Shown: positions 9,313 to 20,270 of the stretch, one piece after another | How positions within the stretch are numbered: position 1 is the stretch's first letter | Layout of the letters: every line of letters begins with the position of its first letter | DNA from: Colletes latitarsis | Lineage: Eukaryota; Arthropoda; Insecta; Hymenoptera; Colletidae | NCBI RefSeq assembly: GCF_051014445.1 | Contig: NW_027488370.1 | Location: forward strand, 13,020,001-13,084,000 | Direction of reading: 5' to 3' | DNA length: 64,000 bases | The notes under the pieces: generated by a model | What the model was told of the DNA's origin: nothing | Database searches by the model: none | What the model saw: only the letters and a program-made list of their open reading frames with translations | Made by a program: the position numbers and the translations under genes

Positions 9313-9697
9313 AATATTCCCACGAGCAGGTCGGAAGAAAAGGTCCGGCCGGGCAGAGCCGCCTTACCCGGGTAAGCCTATATACTCCGGGGGTTCGGCA
9401 GGTTCCCCGGAGGTGGTCGCTTGGGATTGGGCCTTCTCCCCCAACCATGCATCCCATCGCCGCGCACCATAGCTTAGGATTGGAGGGCGATTTTATAGAG
9501 TCGCCATACTCGTGGCCCAGGCGGTTAAGCCAAGACCCCCGTTCCTCCTGCCGTCACGTACCATTCACAAAACCAATAGGGAATTGTGAATGGGTCGTTG
9601 TGACGACCAACAGGAGGCTTACGGTGTGTGTATGACTCGGGTACCCCGGGTTCGTTAAGCCCGTACTGCAGCTGAAAGGCTGGCAGCCCCTGAGGGG
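9313..9697 (-). promoter_or_regulatory. 5' UTR of copy B
   Basis: 385 nt between the 5' target duplication and the ORF1 ATG. The element begins CCCCTCAGGGG (9697-9687), a near-palindrome at its very end. A two-tier foldback lies at 9552-9605: arms 9552-9557/9600-9605 (6 bp) and 9561-9570/9584-9593 (10 bp). Non-LTR elements usually carry an internal promoter in this region, but no motif here proves one. The region occurs once in the window, because the other copies are truncated, so its full-length status rests on the clean junction and upstream position. Confidence 0.6.
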
Positions 9698-9711
9698 ATC
9701 CCAGACCTAAC
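9698..9711 (-). other. Target-site duplication, 5' side of copy B
   Basis: The 14-bp atcccagacctaac follows the element's 5' end and continues into ordinary satellite (ttgcgttatcc). It matches 3699-3712 exactly. The base before it is also g on both sides, but those g's belong to the elements. Confidence 0.9.
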
Positions 9712-10139
9712 TTGCGTTATCCTCTAAAATATTGATCGAAACCAGGTTTAATTGACTGTTTCAGCGTGGTACCACATTACTACGTGATACAATGCAGAAA
9801 CAGCCCAGGATCTAGCCATGAAGTATGAGAAATATGCGAAAGTATGAGCCTGATGAGGGCAAATCCTAGACCTAACCCAGACCTAACATGCGCTATCCTC
9901 TAAAATATTTATCAAGACCAGGTTTAATTGAATGTTTCAGTGTGGTCCCACATTACTACGTGATCCAAACCAGAAAAAACCCAGGATCCGTTCAACAAGT
10001 ATGTGAAGAAAGCGAAAGTACGAGTCTGATGAGTGAAAATCCCAGGCCTGACCTAGACCTAACATGCGTTATCCTCTAAAATAATGAGCGAAACCAGGTT
10101 TAATGGACTGTTTCAGTGTGGTACCACACTACTACGGGA

Positions 10140-11631
10140 TCCAAACCAGAAAAAACTCAGGATCCGTTCAACAAGTATGTGAAGTGTGCGAAAGTATGAG
10201 CCTGATGAGAGCAAATCCCAGACCTAACCTAGACCTAACATGAATTATTCTCTAAAATACTGGTCGAAACCAGGTTTAATTGACTGTTTCAGTGTGGTCC
10301 CACATTACTACGTGACCCAAACCAGAAAAAACCCAGGATCCGTTCAACAAGTATGTGAAGAATGCGAAAGTATGAGTCTGATGTGTGAAAAAACCAGGCC
10401 CGACCTAGACCTAACATGCGTTATCCTCTAAAATATTAATCGAAACAAGGTTTAATCGACTGTTTCAGTGTGGAACCACATTACTACGTGATCAAAACCA
10501 GAAAAAAACCCAGGATCTTGTCAACGAGTATGTGAAGTGTGCGAAAGCATGAGTCTGATGAGGGCTAATCCCAGACCTATCCCAGACCTAGCTTGCGTTA
10601 TCCTCTAAAATATTGATCGAAACCAGGTTTAATTGACTGTTTTAGTGTGGTACCACATTACTACGTGATCCAAACCAGAAAAAACCCAGGATCTGTTTAA
10701 CAAGTATGTGAAAAACGCGAAACTGTGAGCCTGATGAGGGCAAATCTTAGACGTAACCCAGACCTAAGATGCGTTATCCTCTAAAATATTTATCCAGAAC
10801 AGGTTTCATTGAATGTTTCAGTGTGGTACCACTTTACTACGTGATCCAATCCAGAAATAGCCCAGGATCTAGCCATGAAGTATGAGAAATATGCGATAGT
10901 AAGAGCCTGATGAGGGCAAATCCTAGACCTATCCCAGACCTAACATGAATTATTCTCTAAAATATTGGTCGAAACCAGGTTTAATTGACTGTTTCAGTGT
11001 GGTCCCACATTACTACGTGACCCAAACCAGAAAAAACCCAGGATCCGTTCAACAAGTATGTGAAGAATGCGAAAGTATGAGTCTGATGAGTGAAAAAACC
11101 AGGCCTGACCTAGACCTAACATGCGTTATCCTCTAAAATATTAATCGAAACAAGTTTTAATCGACTGTTTCAGTGTGGAACCACATTACTACGTGATCAA
11201 GACCAGAAAAAAACCCTGGATCTTGTCAACGAGTATGTGAAGTGTGCGAAAGCATGAGTCTGATGAGGGCTAATCCCAGACCTATGCCAGACCTAACTTG
11301 CGTTGTCCTCTAAAGTATTGATGGAAACCAGGTTTAATTGACTGTTTCAGTGTTGTACTTCATTACTACGTGATGCAATCCAGAAAAAGCCCAGGATCTA
11401 GCCATGAAGTATGAGAAATATGCGATAGTAAGAGCCTGATGAGGGCAAATCCTAGACCTATCCCAGACCTAACATGAATTATTCTCTAAAATATTGGTCG
11501 AAACCAGGTTTAATTGACTGTTTCAGTGTGGTCCCACATTACTACGTGATCCAAACCAGAAAAAACCCAGGATCAGTTCAGCAAGTATGAGAAGAATGCG
11601 AAAGTATGAGTCTGATGAGTGAAAATCCCAG
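10140..11631 (+). repeat. Block duplication, copy 1 (shift 4,050 bp)
   Basis: About 1.49 kb of satellite nearly identical to 14190-15681, at a constant shift of 4,050 bp (about 23 monomers). I noticed one small difference, caaatcttag here against caatgcttag at 14791. Variants such as tattaatcgaaacaaggttt and ggatcttgtcaacgag occur in the same order in both. Similarity falls off on both sides of the block. Confidence 0.85.
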
Positions 11632-14189
11632 GGCTAACCTAGACCTAACATGCGTTATCCTCTAAAATAATAAGCGAAACCAGGTTTAATGGACTGTTTC
11701 AGTGTGGTACCACACTACTACGGGATCCAAACCAGAAAAAACCCAGGATCTGTTCAACAAGTATGTGAAAAACCCAAAAGTACGAGCCTGATGAGGGCAA
11801 ATCCCAGACCTATGCCAGACCTACCTTGCGTTGTCCTCTAAAATATTGATGGAAACCAGGTTTAATTGACTGTTTCAGTGTTGTACTTCATTACTACGTG
11901 ATGCAATCCAGAAAAAGCCCAGCATCTAGCCATCAAGTATGAGAAATATGCGAAAGAATGAGTCTGATGAGTGAAAATCCCAGGCCTGACCTAGACCTAA
12001 CATGCGTTATCCTCTAAAATAATAAGCGAAACCAGGTTTAATGGACTGTTTCAGTGTGGTACCACACTACTACGGGATCCAAACCAGAAAAAACCCAGGA
12101 TCTGTTCAACAAGTATGTGAAAAACGCGAAACTGTGAGCCTGATGAGGGCAAATCTTAGACCTAACCCAGACCTAAGTTGCGTTATCCTCTAAAATATTT
12201 ATCCAGACCAGGTTTCATTGAATGTTTCAGTGTGGTACCACTTTACTACGTGATCCAATCCAGAAATAGCCCAGGATCTAGCCATGAAGTATGAGAAATA
12301 TGCGAAAGTATGAGCCTGATGAGTGAAAATCCCAGGGCTAACCTAGACCTAACATGCGTTATCCTCTAAAATATTGATCCAAACCAGGTTTAATGGACTG
12401 TTTCAGTGTGGTACCACTTTACTACGTGATCCAAAGCAGAAAAAACCCTCGATCAGGTCAACATGTATGTTAAAACTGCGAAAGTATGACCCTGATGAGG
12501 GCAAATCCCAGGCCTAACCTAGACCTAACTTGCGTTACCCTCTAAAATATTGATCGAAACCAGGTTTAATTGACTGTTTCACTGTGGTACCACACTACTG
12601 CGTGATCCAAACCAGAAATAACCCAGGACCTGTTCAACAAGTATGTGAAAAATGCGAAAGTATGATCCTGACGAGGGCAAATCCCAGACCTATCCCAGAC
12701 CTAACATGCGTTACCCTCAAAAATATTGATCGAAACCAGGTTTAATCGCGTGTTTCAGTGTGGTACCACATTACTACGTGATCCAAACCAGAAAAAAACC
12801 CTGGAGCTGTTCAACAAGTACGTGAAGAATGCGAAAGTATGTGTCTGATGAGGGCAAATCCTAGACCTTACCCTGACCTAACATGCGTTATCCACTAAAA
12901 TATTTATCATGACCAGGTTTAATTGAATGTTTCAGTGTGGTACCACACTACTACGTGATCCAAACCAGAAATAGCCCAGGATCTATCCATGAAGTATGAA
13001 AAATATGCGAAAGTATGAGCCTGATGAGGGCAAATCCTAGACATAACCCAGACCTAACATGCGTTATCCTCTAAAATATTTATCAAGACCAGGTTTAATT
13101 GATTGTTTCAGTGTGGTACCACATTACTACGTGATCCACACCAGAAAAAACCCGTGATCCGTTCAAGAAGTATGTGAAAAATGCGAAAGTATGTGTCTGA
13201 TGAGTGAAAATCTCAGGGCTAACATAGACCTGACATGCGTTATCCTCAAAATATTGATCGAAACCAGGTTTAATTGACCGTTTTAGTGTGGTACCACATT
13301 ACTACGTGATCCAAAGCAGAAAAGCCCTCGATCAGGTCAACATGCATGTCAAAACTGCGAAAGTATGACCCTGATGAGGGCAAATCCCAGACCTATCCGA
13401 GACCTAACATGCGTTATCCTCAAAAATATTGAGCGAAACCAGGTTTAATGGACTGTTTCAGTGTGGTACCACACTACTACGTGATCCAAACCAGAAAAAA
13501 CTCAGGATCCGTTCAACAAGTATGTGAAGTGTGCGAAAGTATGAGCCTGATGAGAGCAAATCCCAGACCTAACCTAGACCTAACATGAATTATTCTCTAA
13601 AATATTGGTCGAAACCAGGTTTAATTGACTGTTTCAGTGTGGTCCCACATTACAACGTGACCCAAACCAGAAAAAACCCGTGATCCGTTCAAGAAGTATG
13701 TGAAAAATGCGAAAGTATGTGTCTGATGAGTGAAAATCTCAGGGCTAACATAGACCTGACATGCGTTATCCTGAAATATATTGATCGAAACCTGGTTTAA
13801 TCGACTGTTTCAGTGTGGTACCACATTACTATGTGATCCAAACCAGAAAATAACCCCGGATCTGTTCAACGAGTATGTGAAGTGTGCGAAAGTATGAGTC
13901 TGATGAGGGCAAATCCCAGACCTATCCCAGACCTAACATGCGTTATCCTCTAAAATATTTATCAAGACCAGGTTTAATCGATTGTTTCAGTGTGGACCCA
14001 CATTACTACATGATCCAAACCAGAAAAAACCCAGGATCCGTTCAACAAGTATGTGAAGAATGCGAAAGTATGAGTCTGATGAGTGAAAATCCCAGGCCTG
14101 ACCTAGACCTAACATGCGTTATCCTCTAAAATATTGAGCGAAACCAGGTTTAATGGACTGTTTCAGTGTGGTACCACACTACTACGTGA

Positions 14190-15681
14190 TCCAAACCAGA
14201 AAAAACTCAGGATCCGTTCAACAAGTATGTGAAGTGTGCGAAAGTATGAGCCTGATGAGAGCAAATCCCAGACCTAACCTAGACCTAACATGAATTATTC
14301 TCTAAAATACTGGTCGAAACCAGGTTTAATTGACTGTTTCAGTGTGGTCCCACATTACTACGTGACCCAAACCAGAAAAAACCCAGGATCCGTTCAACAA
14401 GTATGTGAAGAATGCGAAAGTATGAGTCTGATGTGTGAAAAAACCAGGCCCGACCTAGACCTAACATGCGTTATCCTCTAAAATATTAATCGAAACAAGG
14501 TTTAATCGACTGTTTCAGTGTGGAACCACATTACTACGTGATCAAAACCAGAAAAAAACCCAGGATCTTGTCAACGAGTATGTGAAGTGTGCGAAAGCAT
14601 GAGTCTGATGAGGGCTAATCCCAGACCTATCCCAGACCTAGCTTGCGTTATCCTCTAAAATATTGATCGAAACCAGGTTTAATTGACTGTTTTAGTGTGG
14701 TACCACATTACTACGTGATCCAAACCAGAAAAAACCCAGGATCTGTTTAACAAGTATGTGAAAAACGCGAAACTGTGAGCCTGATGAGGGCAATGCTTAG
14801 ACGTAACCCAGACCTAAGATGCGTTATCCTCTAAAATATTTATCCAGAACAGGTTTCATTGAATGTTTCAGTGTGGTACCACTTTACTACGTGATCCAAT
14901 CCAGAAATAGCCCAGGATCTAGCCATGAAGTATGAGAAATATGCGATAGTAAGAGCCTGATGAGGGCAAATCCTAGACCTATCCCAGACCTAACATGAAT
15001 TATTCTCTAAAATATTGGTCGAAACCAGGTTTAATTGACTGTTTCAGTGTGGTCCCACATTACTACGTGACCCAAACCAGAAAAAACCCAGGATCCGTTC
15101 AACAAGTATGTGAAGAATGCGAAAGTATGAGTCTGATGAGTGAAAAAACCAGGCCTGACCTAGACCTAACATGCGTTATCCTCTAAAATATTAATCGAAA
15201 CAAGTTTTAATCGACTGTTTCAGTGTGGAACCACATTACTACGTGATCAAGACCAGAAAAAAACCCTGGATCTTGTCAACGAGTATGTGAAGTGTGCGAA
15301 AGCATGAGTCTGATGAGGGCTAATCCCAGACCTATGCCAGACCTAACTTGCGTTGTCCTCTAAAGTATTGATGGAAACCAGGTTTAATTGACTGTTTCAG
15401 TGTTGTACTTCATTACTACGTGATGCAATCCAGAAAAAGCCCAGGATCTAGCCATGAAGTATGAGAAATATGCGATAGTAAGAGCCTGATGAGGGCAAAT
15501 CCTAGACCTATCCCAGACCTAACATGAATTATTCTCTAAAATATTGGTCGAAACCAGGTTTAATTGACTGTTTCAGTGTGGTCCCACATTACTACGTGAT
15601 CCAAACCAGAAAAAACCCAGGATCAGTTCAGCAAGTATGAGAAGAATGCGAAAGTATGAGTCTGATGAGTGAAAATCCCAG
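14190..15681 (+). repeat. Block duplication, copy 2 (shift 4,050 bp)
   Basis: Counterpart of 10140-11631. The copies part company at ggcctaacc (here) against gggctaacc and in the following tcaaaaatattgatcg against tctaaaataataagcg. Unequal exchange or conversion between register-matched monomers is the likely origin. Confidence 0.85.
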
Positions 15682-16960
15682 GCCTAACCTAGACCTAACA
15701 TGCGTTATCCTCAAAAATATTGATCGAAACCTGGTTTAATCGACTGTTTCAGTGTGGTACCACATTACTGTGTGATCCAAACCAGAAAGTAACCCAGGAT
15801 ATGTTCAACGAGTATGTGAAGTGTGCGAAAGTATGAGTCTGATGAGGTCAAATGCCAGGCCAATCCCAGACTTAACTTGCGTTATCCTCTAAAATATTGA
15901 TCGAAACCAGGTTTAGTCGACTGTTTCAGTGTGGTACCACATTACTACGTGATCCAAACCAGAAAAAACCCAGGATCAGTTCAACAAGTATGAGAAGAAT
16001 GCGAAAGTATGAGTCCGATGAGTGAAAATCCCAGGGCTAACCTAGACCTAACATGCGTTATCCTCTAAAATATTGATCCAAACCAGGTTTAATGGACTGT
16101 TTCAGTGTGGTACCACACTACTACGTGATGCAAACCAGAAAAAACCCAGGATCTGTTCAACAAGTATGTGAAAGACGCGAAAGTATGAGCCTGATGAGGG
16201 CGAATCCCAGACCGATGCCAGACCAAACTTGCGTTATCCTCTAAAATATTGATCGAAACCAGGTTTAATTGACTGCTTCAGCGTGGTACCACATTACTAC
16301 GTGATACAATCCAAAAACAGCCCAGGATCTAGCCATGAAGTATGAGAAATATGCGAAAGTATGAGCCTGATGAGGGCAAATCCTAGACCCAACCCAAACC
16401 TAACATGCGTTATCCTCTAAAATATTTATCAAGACCAGGTTTAATTGAATGTTTCAGTGTGGTACCACTTTACTACGTGATCCAAAGCAGAAAAAACCCT
16501 CGATCAGGTCAACATGTATGTTAAAACTGCGAAAGTATGACCCTGATGAGGGCAAATCCCAGGCCTAACCTAGACCTAACCTGCGTTATCCTCTAAAATA
16601 TTGATCGAAACCAGGTTTAATTCGCTGTTTCAGCGTGGTACCACATTACTACGTGAACCAAACCAGAAAAAACCCAGGATCCGTTCAACAAGTATGTGAA
16701 GAATGCGAAAGTATGAGTCTGATGAGAGCTAATCCCAGACCTATCCCAGACCTAACATGCGTTATCCTCAAAAATATTGATCGAAACCAGGTTTAATCGA
16801 CTGTTTCAGTGTGGTACCACATTACTACGTGATCCAAACTAGAAAAAAGTCCAGGATCTCGTCAACGAGTATGTGAAGTGTGCGAAAGTATGAGTCTGAT
16901 GAGGGCTAATCCCAGACCTATCCCAGACCTAACATGCGTTATTCTCTAAAATATTTATCA

Positions 16961-16974
16961 AGACCAGGTTTCAT
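16961..16974 (+). other. Target-site duplication, 5' side of copy C
   Basis: The 14-bp agaccaggtttcat precedes copy C and recurs at 20257-20270 after its poly(A). The length is uncertain by a base or two because it begins with A next to the A run. Confidence 0.85.
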
Positions 16975-16976
16975 CG

Positions 16977-19712
16977 GCGGGGCTCGACCTCCGGGTATTG
17001 AACCGGGGGTCGGAGCACACATGCGTGCGGCGATATGGGGGGTCCATCGTGGATGTTGGATTCGCGACCCCCAACGCCGTACGCATGGTGTCGGGTTGGC
17101 ACGTGGTCGCGGGGGCAGAGACACTCTCCGATCACCGGTACATCCGGATGGAGGTCTCTGCCGCCGCGAGTGCATCCCGACACGGCCGCCTGCGTGGCAC
17201 CCCACCACGCCGCTGGGCGCTTCGGCGCCTGGACAAGGACGCCCTGATGGCAGCTGCCCTCGCTGCAACTTGGCCGCAGGGAGCGGCCGAGTTGCCGAGC
17301 ATAGAGGAGGAGGTCGCCCGGCTCGGAGCATTGGTCACGGGTATTTGCGACGTGGGGATGCCTCGGGTCGGGCGGGCTTCTCCTCGCCGGGCGGTGTACT
17401 GGTGGTCGGACGCGATCGCGGAGTTGCGAGTCGCGACTGTCCGCGCCCGACGCCAGTACACCCGCGCGCGCCGTCGTCAACGTACAGGCGACGGCGTGGC
17501 GCGAGCGAGGGCAGCTGATGACCTGTATGGAGCATACAGCGTGGCGCGGGTTGCTCTGCAGGTCGCCATCAAACGGGCCAAGACCCAGGCATGGAAGGAG
17601 CTCCTCCAGACCCTTGATGACGATCCATGGGGGCGCCCATATAAGGTGGTGCTGAATAAGCTCCGCCCGTGGGCGCCCCCCGTCACCGAGGGTCTTGACC
17701 CCCGGCTGCTGGAGGACGTGGTCAATACACTCTTCCCAATTGGGGAGAGGGGACCGCGTCCTCCGGCGGTGGCGGCTGTCCCAGTGGAGTGGACGGCCGA
17801 GCTGGGGGTCACGCAGGAAGAGCTGGCAGCGGCCATCAGACGGCTCGGGGTTCGTAACACGGCCCCGGGTCCGGATGGTGTGCCCGGCCGGGTTTGGGTC
17901 TTGACCCAGGGCGTCCTTGGGGCCGACCTCAGGCGGTTGTTCGACCGCTGCCTGAGGGACGGGCGATTCCCCCCCAGTTGGAAGGTGGCGAGGATGGTCC
18001 TCCTCCGGAAGGAGGGTCGGCCCGCGGAGTCTCCCTCCGCATACCGGCCCATTTGTCTCCTCGACGAGGTGGGCAAGCTCTTCGAGCGTGTGATTGCTGC
18101 CCGCCTCGTCGAGCACCTGTCGCGGGGTGATCCCGGTCTGGCCGACTGCCAGTTCGGTTTCCGGGGGGGCCGATCGACAATCGACGCGATAGGTCGTGTG
18201 AGGGCCCTCTCGGAGGCGGCCGTCTCCCGGGGAGGGGTGGCTTTGGCAATATCCTTGGATATTGCCAATGCCTTTAACACCCTCCCCTGGGAAGAGATAA
18301 GGAGGGGGCTCGAATATCATCGAGTCCCCCCTTGTCTCAGGGCGGTCGTCGGGGATTATCTCCGCGGCAGGTGGATCGAGTATCCGGGCCGGGATGGTGA
18401 TATGCGGAGGGAGGTGTACTGCGGTGTTCCGCAGGGGTCGGTCCTCGGGCCACTCCTGTGGAACATCGCGTACGACTCGGTGTTGCGGGCCGGCCTCCCC
18501 GACGGCGTCAGCACGGTGTGTTATGCGGATGACACACTGGTGCTGGCCGTCGGGGCGCACTGGGGGATGGCCATGCGTCGCGCGGTGGAGGGGTCGCAAC
18601 GCGTCGTCGACCGGATCAGGGGGATGGGGATGACGGTGGCGGTCCATAAGACCGAGGTGATTGCGTTTCATTCACCTCGGCAGGATCCGCCACCCCCTCT
18701 GATCCGGGTGGGTGGGGCTGACATCGAGGTGAAGCCCCACATCAGGTATCTAGGGCTGATCCTCGATAGCCACTGGCGTTTCGAGCAGCATTTCCGCTGC
18801 CTGGTCCCCCGGTTGGAAAGGATAGTTGCGGCTCTGGGCCGGATCCTGCCCAACCTGGGGGGCCCGGCGGGCCGAGTTCGTCGCCTCTATGTGGCAATGG
18901 TCCAGTCGGTGGCCCTATACGGGGCCCCCGTCTGGGCGGACGACCTGGCTGCCTCCCGGCGCAGCATGACTATGCTGCGTCGGGTGCAGAGGCGCATGGC
19001 GCTCAGGGTCGTCCGCGGGTATCGGACCATGTCACATGAGGCGGCGACGGTTCTAGCGGGGATGCCGCCCATGGACCTGCTCGCGCGGTCGCACGCGGTG
19101 ATGTACCGGCACCGCGTCGACCGTCGCGCGGGGGTGGGGGCGGTCCCGGGCGGGCAGGAACCTGCTTGGGGCGATTTGAAGCGTCAGGCCCGACAGTCCG
19201 TGTTGCTCGCGTGGCAGGTGAGGCTGGCTCTGCCAACCGCGGGGCACCGGACTGTCGGGGCTGTTCGGCCACTCCTGAAGGAGTGGCTGGACAGAGGCCA
19301 TGGCAGCCTCACCTACCGGCTGGCACAGGTATTTTCCGGGCATGGCAGCTTCGGAAGATACCTGTGCCGGATAGGGAAGGAGCCGACGGCGCGTTGCTGC
19401 CACTGCGACGCTGAGCAGGACACGGCGGATCATACCCTGGAGGTATGCCCCGCGTGGGAGGGGGAGCGCCGTGTCCTGGTCGGCGTCGTCGGGCGGGATG
19501 TCTCGCTGCCGGGCGTGGTGCGCGCCATGCTCGGCAGCGAGGAGAAGTGGAGGGCCGTGGCCTCCTTCTGCGAGAACGTAATGTTGCAGAAGGAGGCCGC
19601 GGGGAGGGAGCGCGAGCTTCAGCGGCGCGCTGAAGCTCGCGCTCGTGCGGTGGCCCGAGGTCGTCGCCCGGTCGCGAGGCGTCGCGGGCGGCCGCCTCGG
19701 CGTGGCGGATGA
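16977..19712 (+). pseudogene. ORF2 fragment of copy C (endonuclease end, reverse transcriptase, C-terminus)
   Basis: An open frame equivalent to residues 150-1059 of copy B ORF2, joined to satellite with no start codon of its own; TTG at 16998 is an internal leucine codon. It keeps the final endonuclease motif SDHRYI, the complete reverse transcriptase including SLDIANAF, GVPQGSVLGPLLWN and YADD, and the C-terminal CX2CX8HX4C knuckle. The N-terminal endonuclease residues matching N10, E37 and D125 are lost. More than 900 codons without a stop or frameshift mean little time has passed since insertion. It has one serine (AVASFCENV) that copy B lacks. Confidence 0.9.
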
Positions 19713-20228
19713 CCTAGGCTGGGAGGGGGGTCCTGAGGGGATCCTCCTCCCGCCAGGCGGCGCCGGGTCGGACCGGTTGGGGGTAGGAGTGCCTCCCCCT
19801 ACCGGTCCGACGCAAGGGGAGGCACCCTCGGCGGTCTGGTGCGGCCATGAACGCCCGGCCGCCGAGGGGTGGAAACGGGGTCGCGGGCGGTTCCGAGTTG
19901 GGGCTCGCAGCCGCCACTAAACGCGGCCCCGGGACGGATAGCGGCGGGATGGAGTGGCCCCGTCCCGCCGCTATGAGGCAGTGTGTCTACTGGGGGGACC
20001 GATTGTCCCCCCGGGGGATGGGCGCGAAAGCGCGGGCACGGGGAGGATACCGGAAGAATGCTTCGAGCGATTCCCGGTATCCTCCCAAAGCGTGCCGAAG
20101 GGTCACCGTGGGGTTTTTAGTGGGTAGGTCCCGCGCCTGTCGTTGTACGGGCGCGGGGAATCCCACACACCCCTCCCACCTCTCCCCAAGGAGGTGGGAG
20201 GGAGTCTTTCGAAGATTTTCCCCACGAC

Positions 20229-20256
<28 letters not shown>
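19713..20256 (+). other. 3' UTR and poly(A) tail of copy C
   Basis: Same 3' UTR as copy B in the opposite orientation, with the inverted repeats kept apart from a few substitutions. One of them changes a base in the TGCGAG arm. The C run near 20007 has six bases, as in copies A and D, where copy B has seven. It ends in an unbroken A run. Confidence 0.9.
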
Positions 20257-20259
<3 letters not shown>

Positions 20260-20270
20260 CCAGGTTTCAT
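20257..20270 (+). other. Target-site duplication, 3' side of copy C
   Basis: Repeat of agaccaggtttcat directly after the A run, continuing into satellite (tgaatgtttcag). The first A may belong to the tail. Confidence 0.85.

Larger units (their letters stand above)
3713..9697 (-). mobile_element. R1-clade non-LTR retrotransposon copy B, full length
   Basis: A 5,985-bp element on the minus strand: 385-nt 5' UTR (9697-9313), gag-like ORF1 (9312-7573, with an in-frame tail to 7435), ORF2 with endonuclease and reverse transcriptase (7435-4256), 517-nt 3' UTR (4255-3739) and a poly(A) tail with one interruption (plus-strand T run 3714-3738, C at 3723). It is strongly GC- and CpG-rich against an AT-richer satellite. 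Flanking 14-bp duplications lie at 3699-3712 and 9698-9711. Two ORFs, three CCHC knuckles in ORF1, an APE-type endonuclease, a C-terminal CCHC in ORF2 and a 14-bp duplication are the known signature of the R1 clade, which includes rDNA-specific R1 and telomere-specific TRAS and SART. The family assignment is from motifs only; which R1 lineage is nearest is unknown. ORF2 is intact, ORF1 probably carries one late stop. Confidence 0.93.
9698..16974 (+). repeat. 176-bp satellite array, block between copies B and C
   Basis: Continuous head-to-tail monomers in the same orientation and register as the left block. The first monomer matches the one to the right of copy D, including the acaatgcagaaacag variant. 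Positions 10055-10940 resemble 2380-3271, the satellite to the left of the insertions, so the elements sit inside a longer repeated block. Nothing other than satellite is visible. Confidence 0.95.
16975..20256 (+). mobile_element. R1-clade non-LTR retrotransposon copy C, 5'-truncated
   Basis: A 3,282-bp copy on the plus strand, opposite to copies A, B and D. It begins at CGGCGGGGCTCG inside ORF2 (equivalent to residue 150), keeps the rest of ORF2 without a stop, the complete 3' UTR, and an A run of about 29 (20229-20257). ORF1, the 5' UTR and the start of the endonuclease are missing, so it cannot move by itself. The insertion site is the accaggtttcat segment of the monomer, not the telomere-like motif. 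High identity to copy B indicates the same family and fairly recent insertion. Confidence 0.93.

Noticed and set aside
8006..9472. Plus-strand 488-codon open frame across ORF1
   Set aside because: It is antisense to the gag-like ORF1, which has recognisable zinc knuckles. The open frame follows from high GC content; its protein is low-complexity Ala/Ser/Arg without motifs.
9600..9697. HDV-like ribozyme at the 5' end
   Set aside because: Short complementary stretches exist, but I could not place the required nested helices and catalytic cytosine, so it is not annotated as a feature.
16934..17518. Plus-strand frame joining satellite to copy C
   Set aside because: It starts in a satellite ATG and continues in a frame other than ORF2, so it is a chance fusion at the insertion junction.
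16971..18671. Minus-strand 566-codon open frame in copy C
   Set aside because: It is antisense to the reverse transcriptase frame and has a counterpart in copy B. It has no domain; it is an effect of GC-rich codon use.
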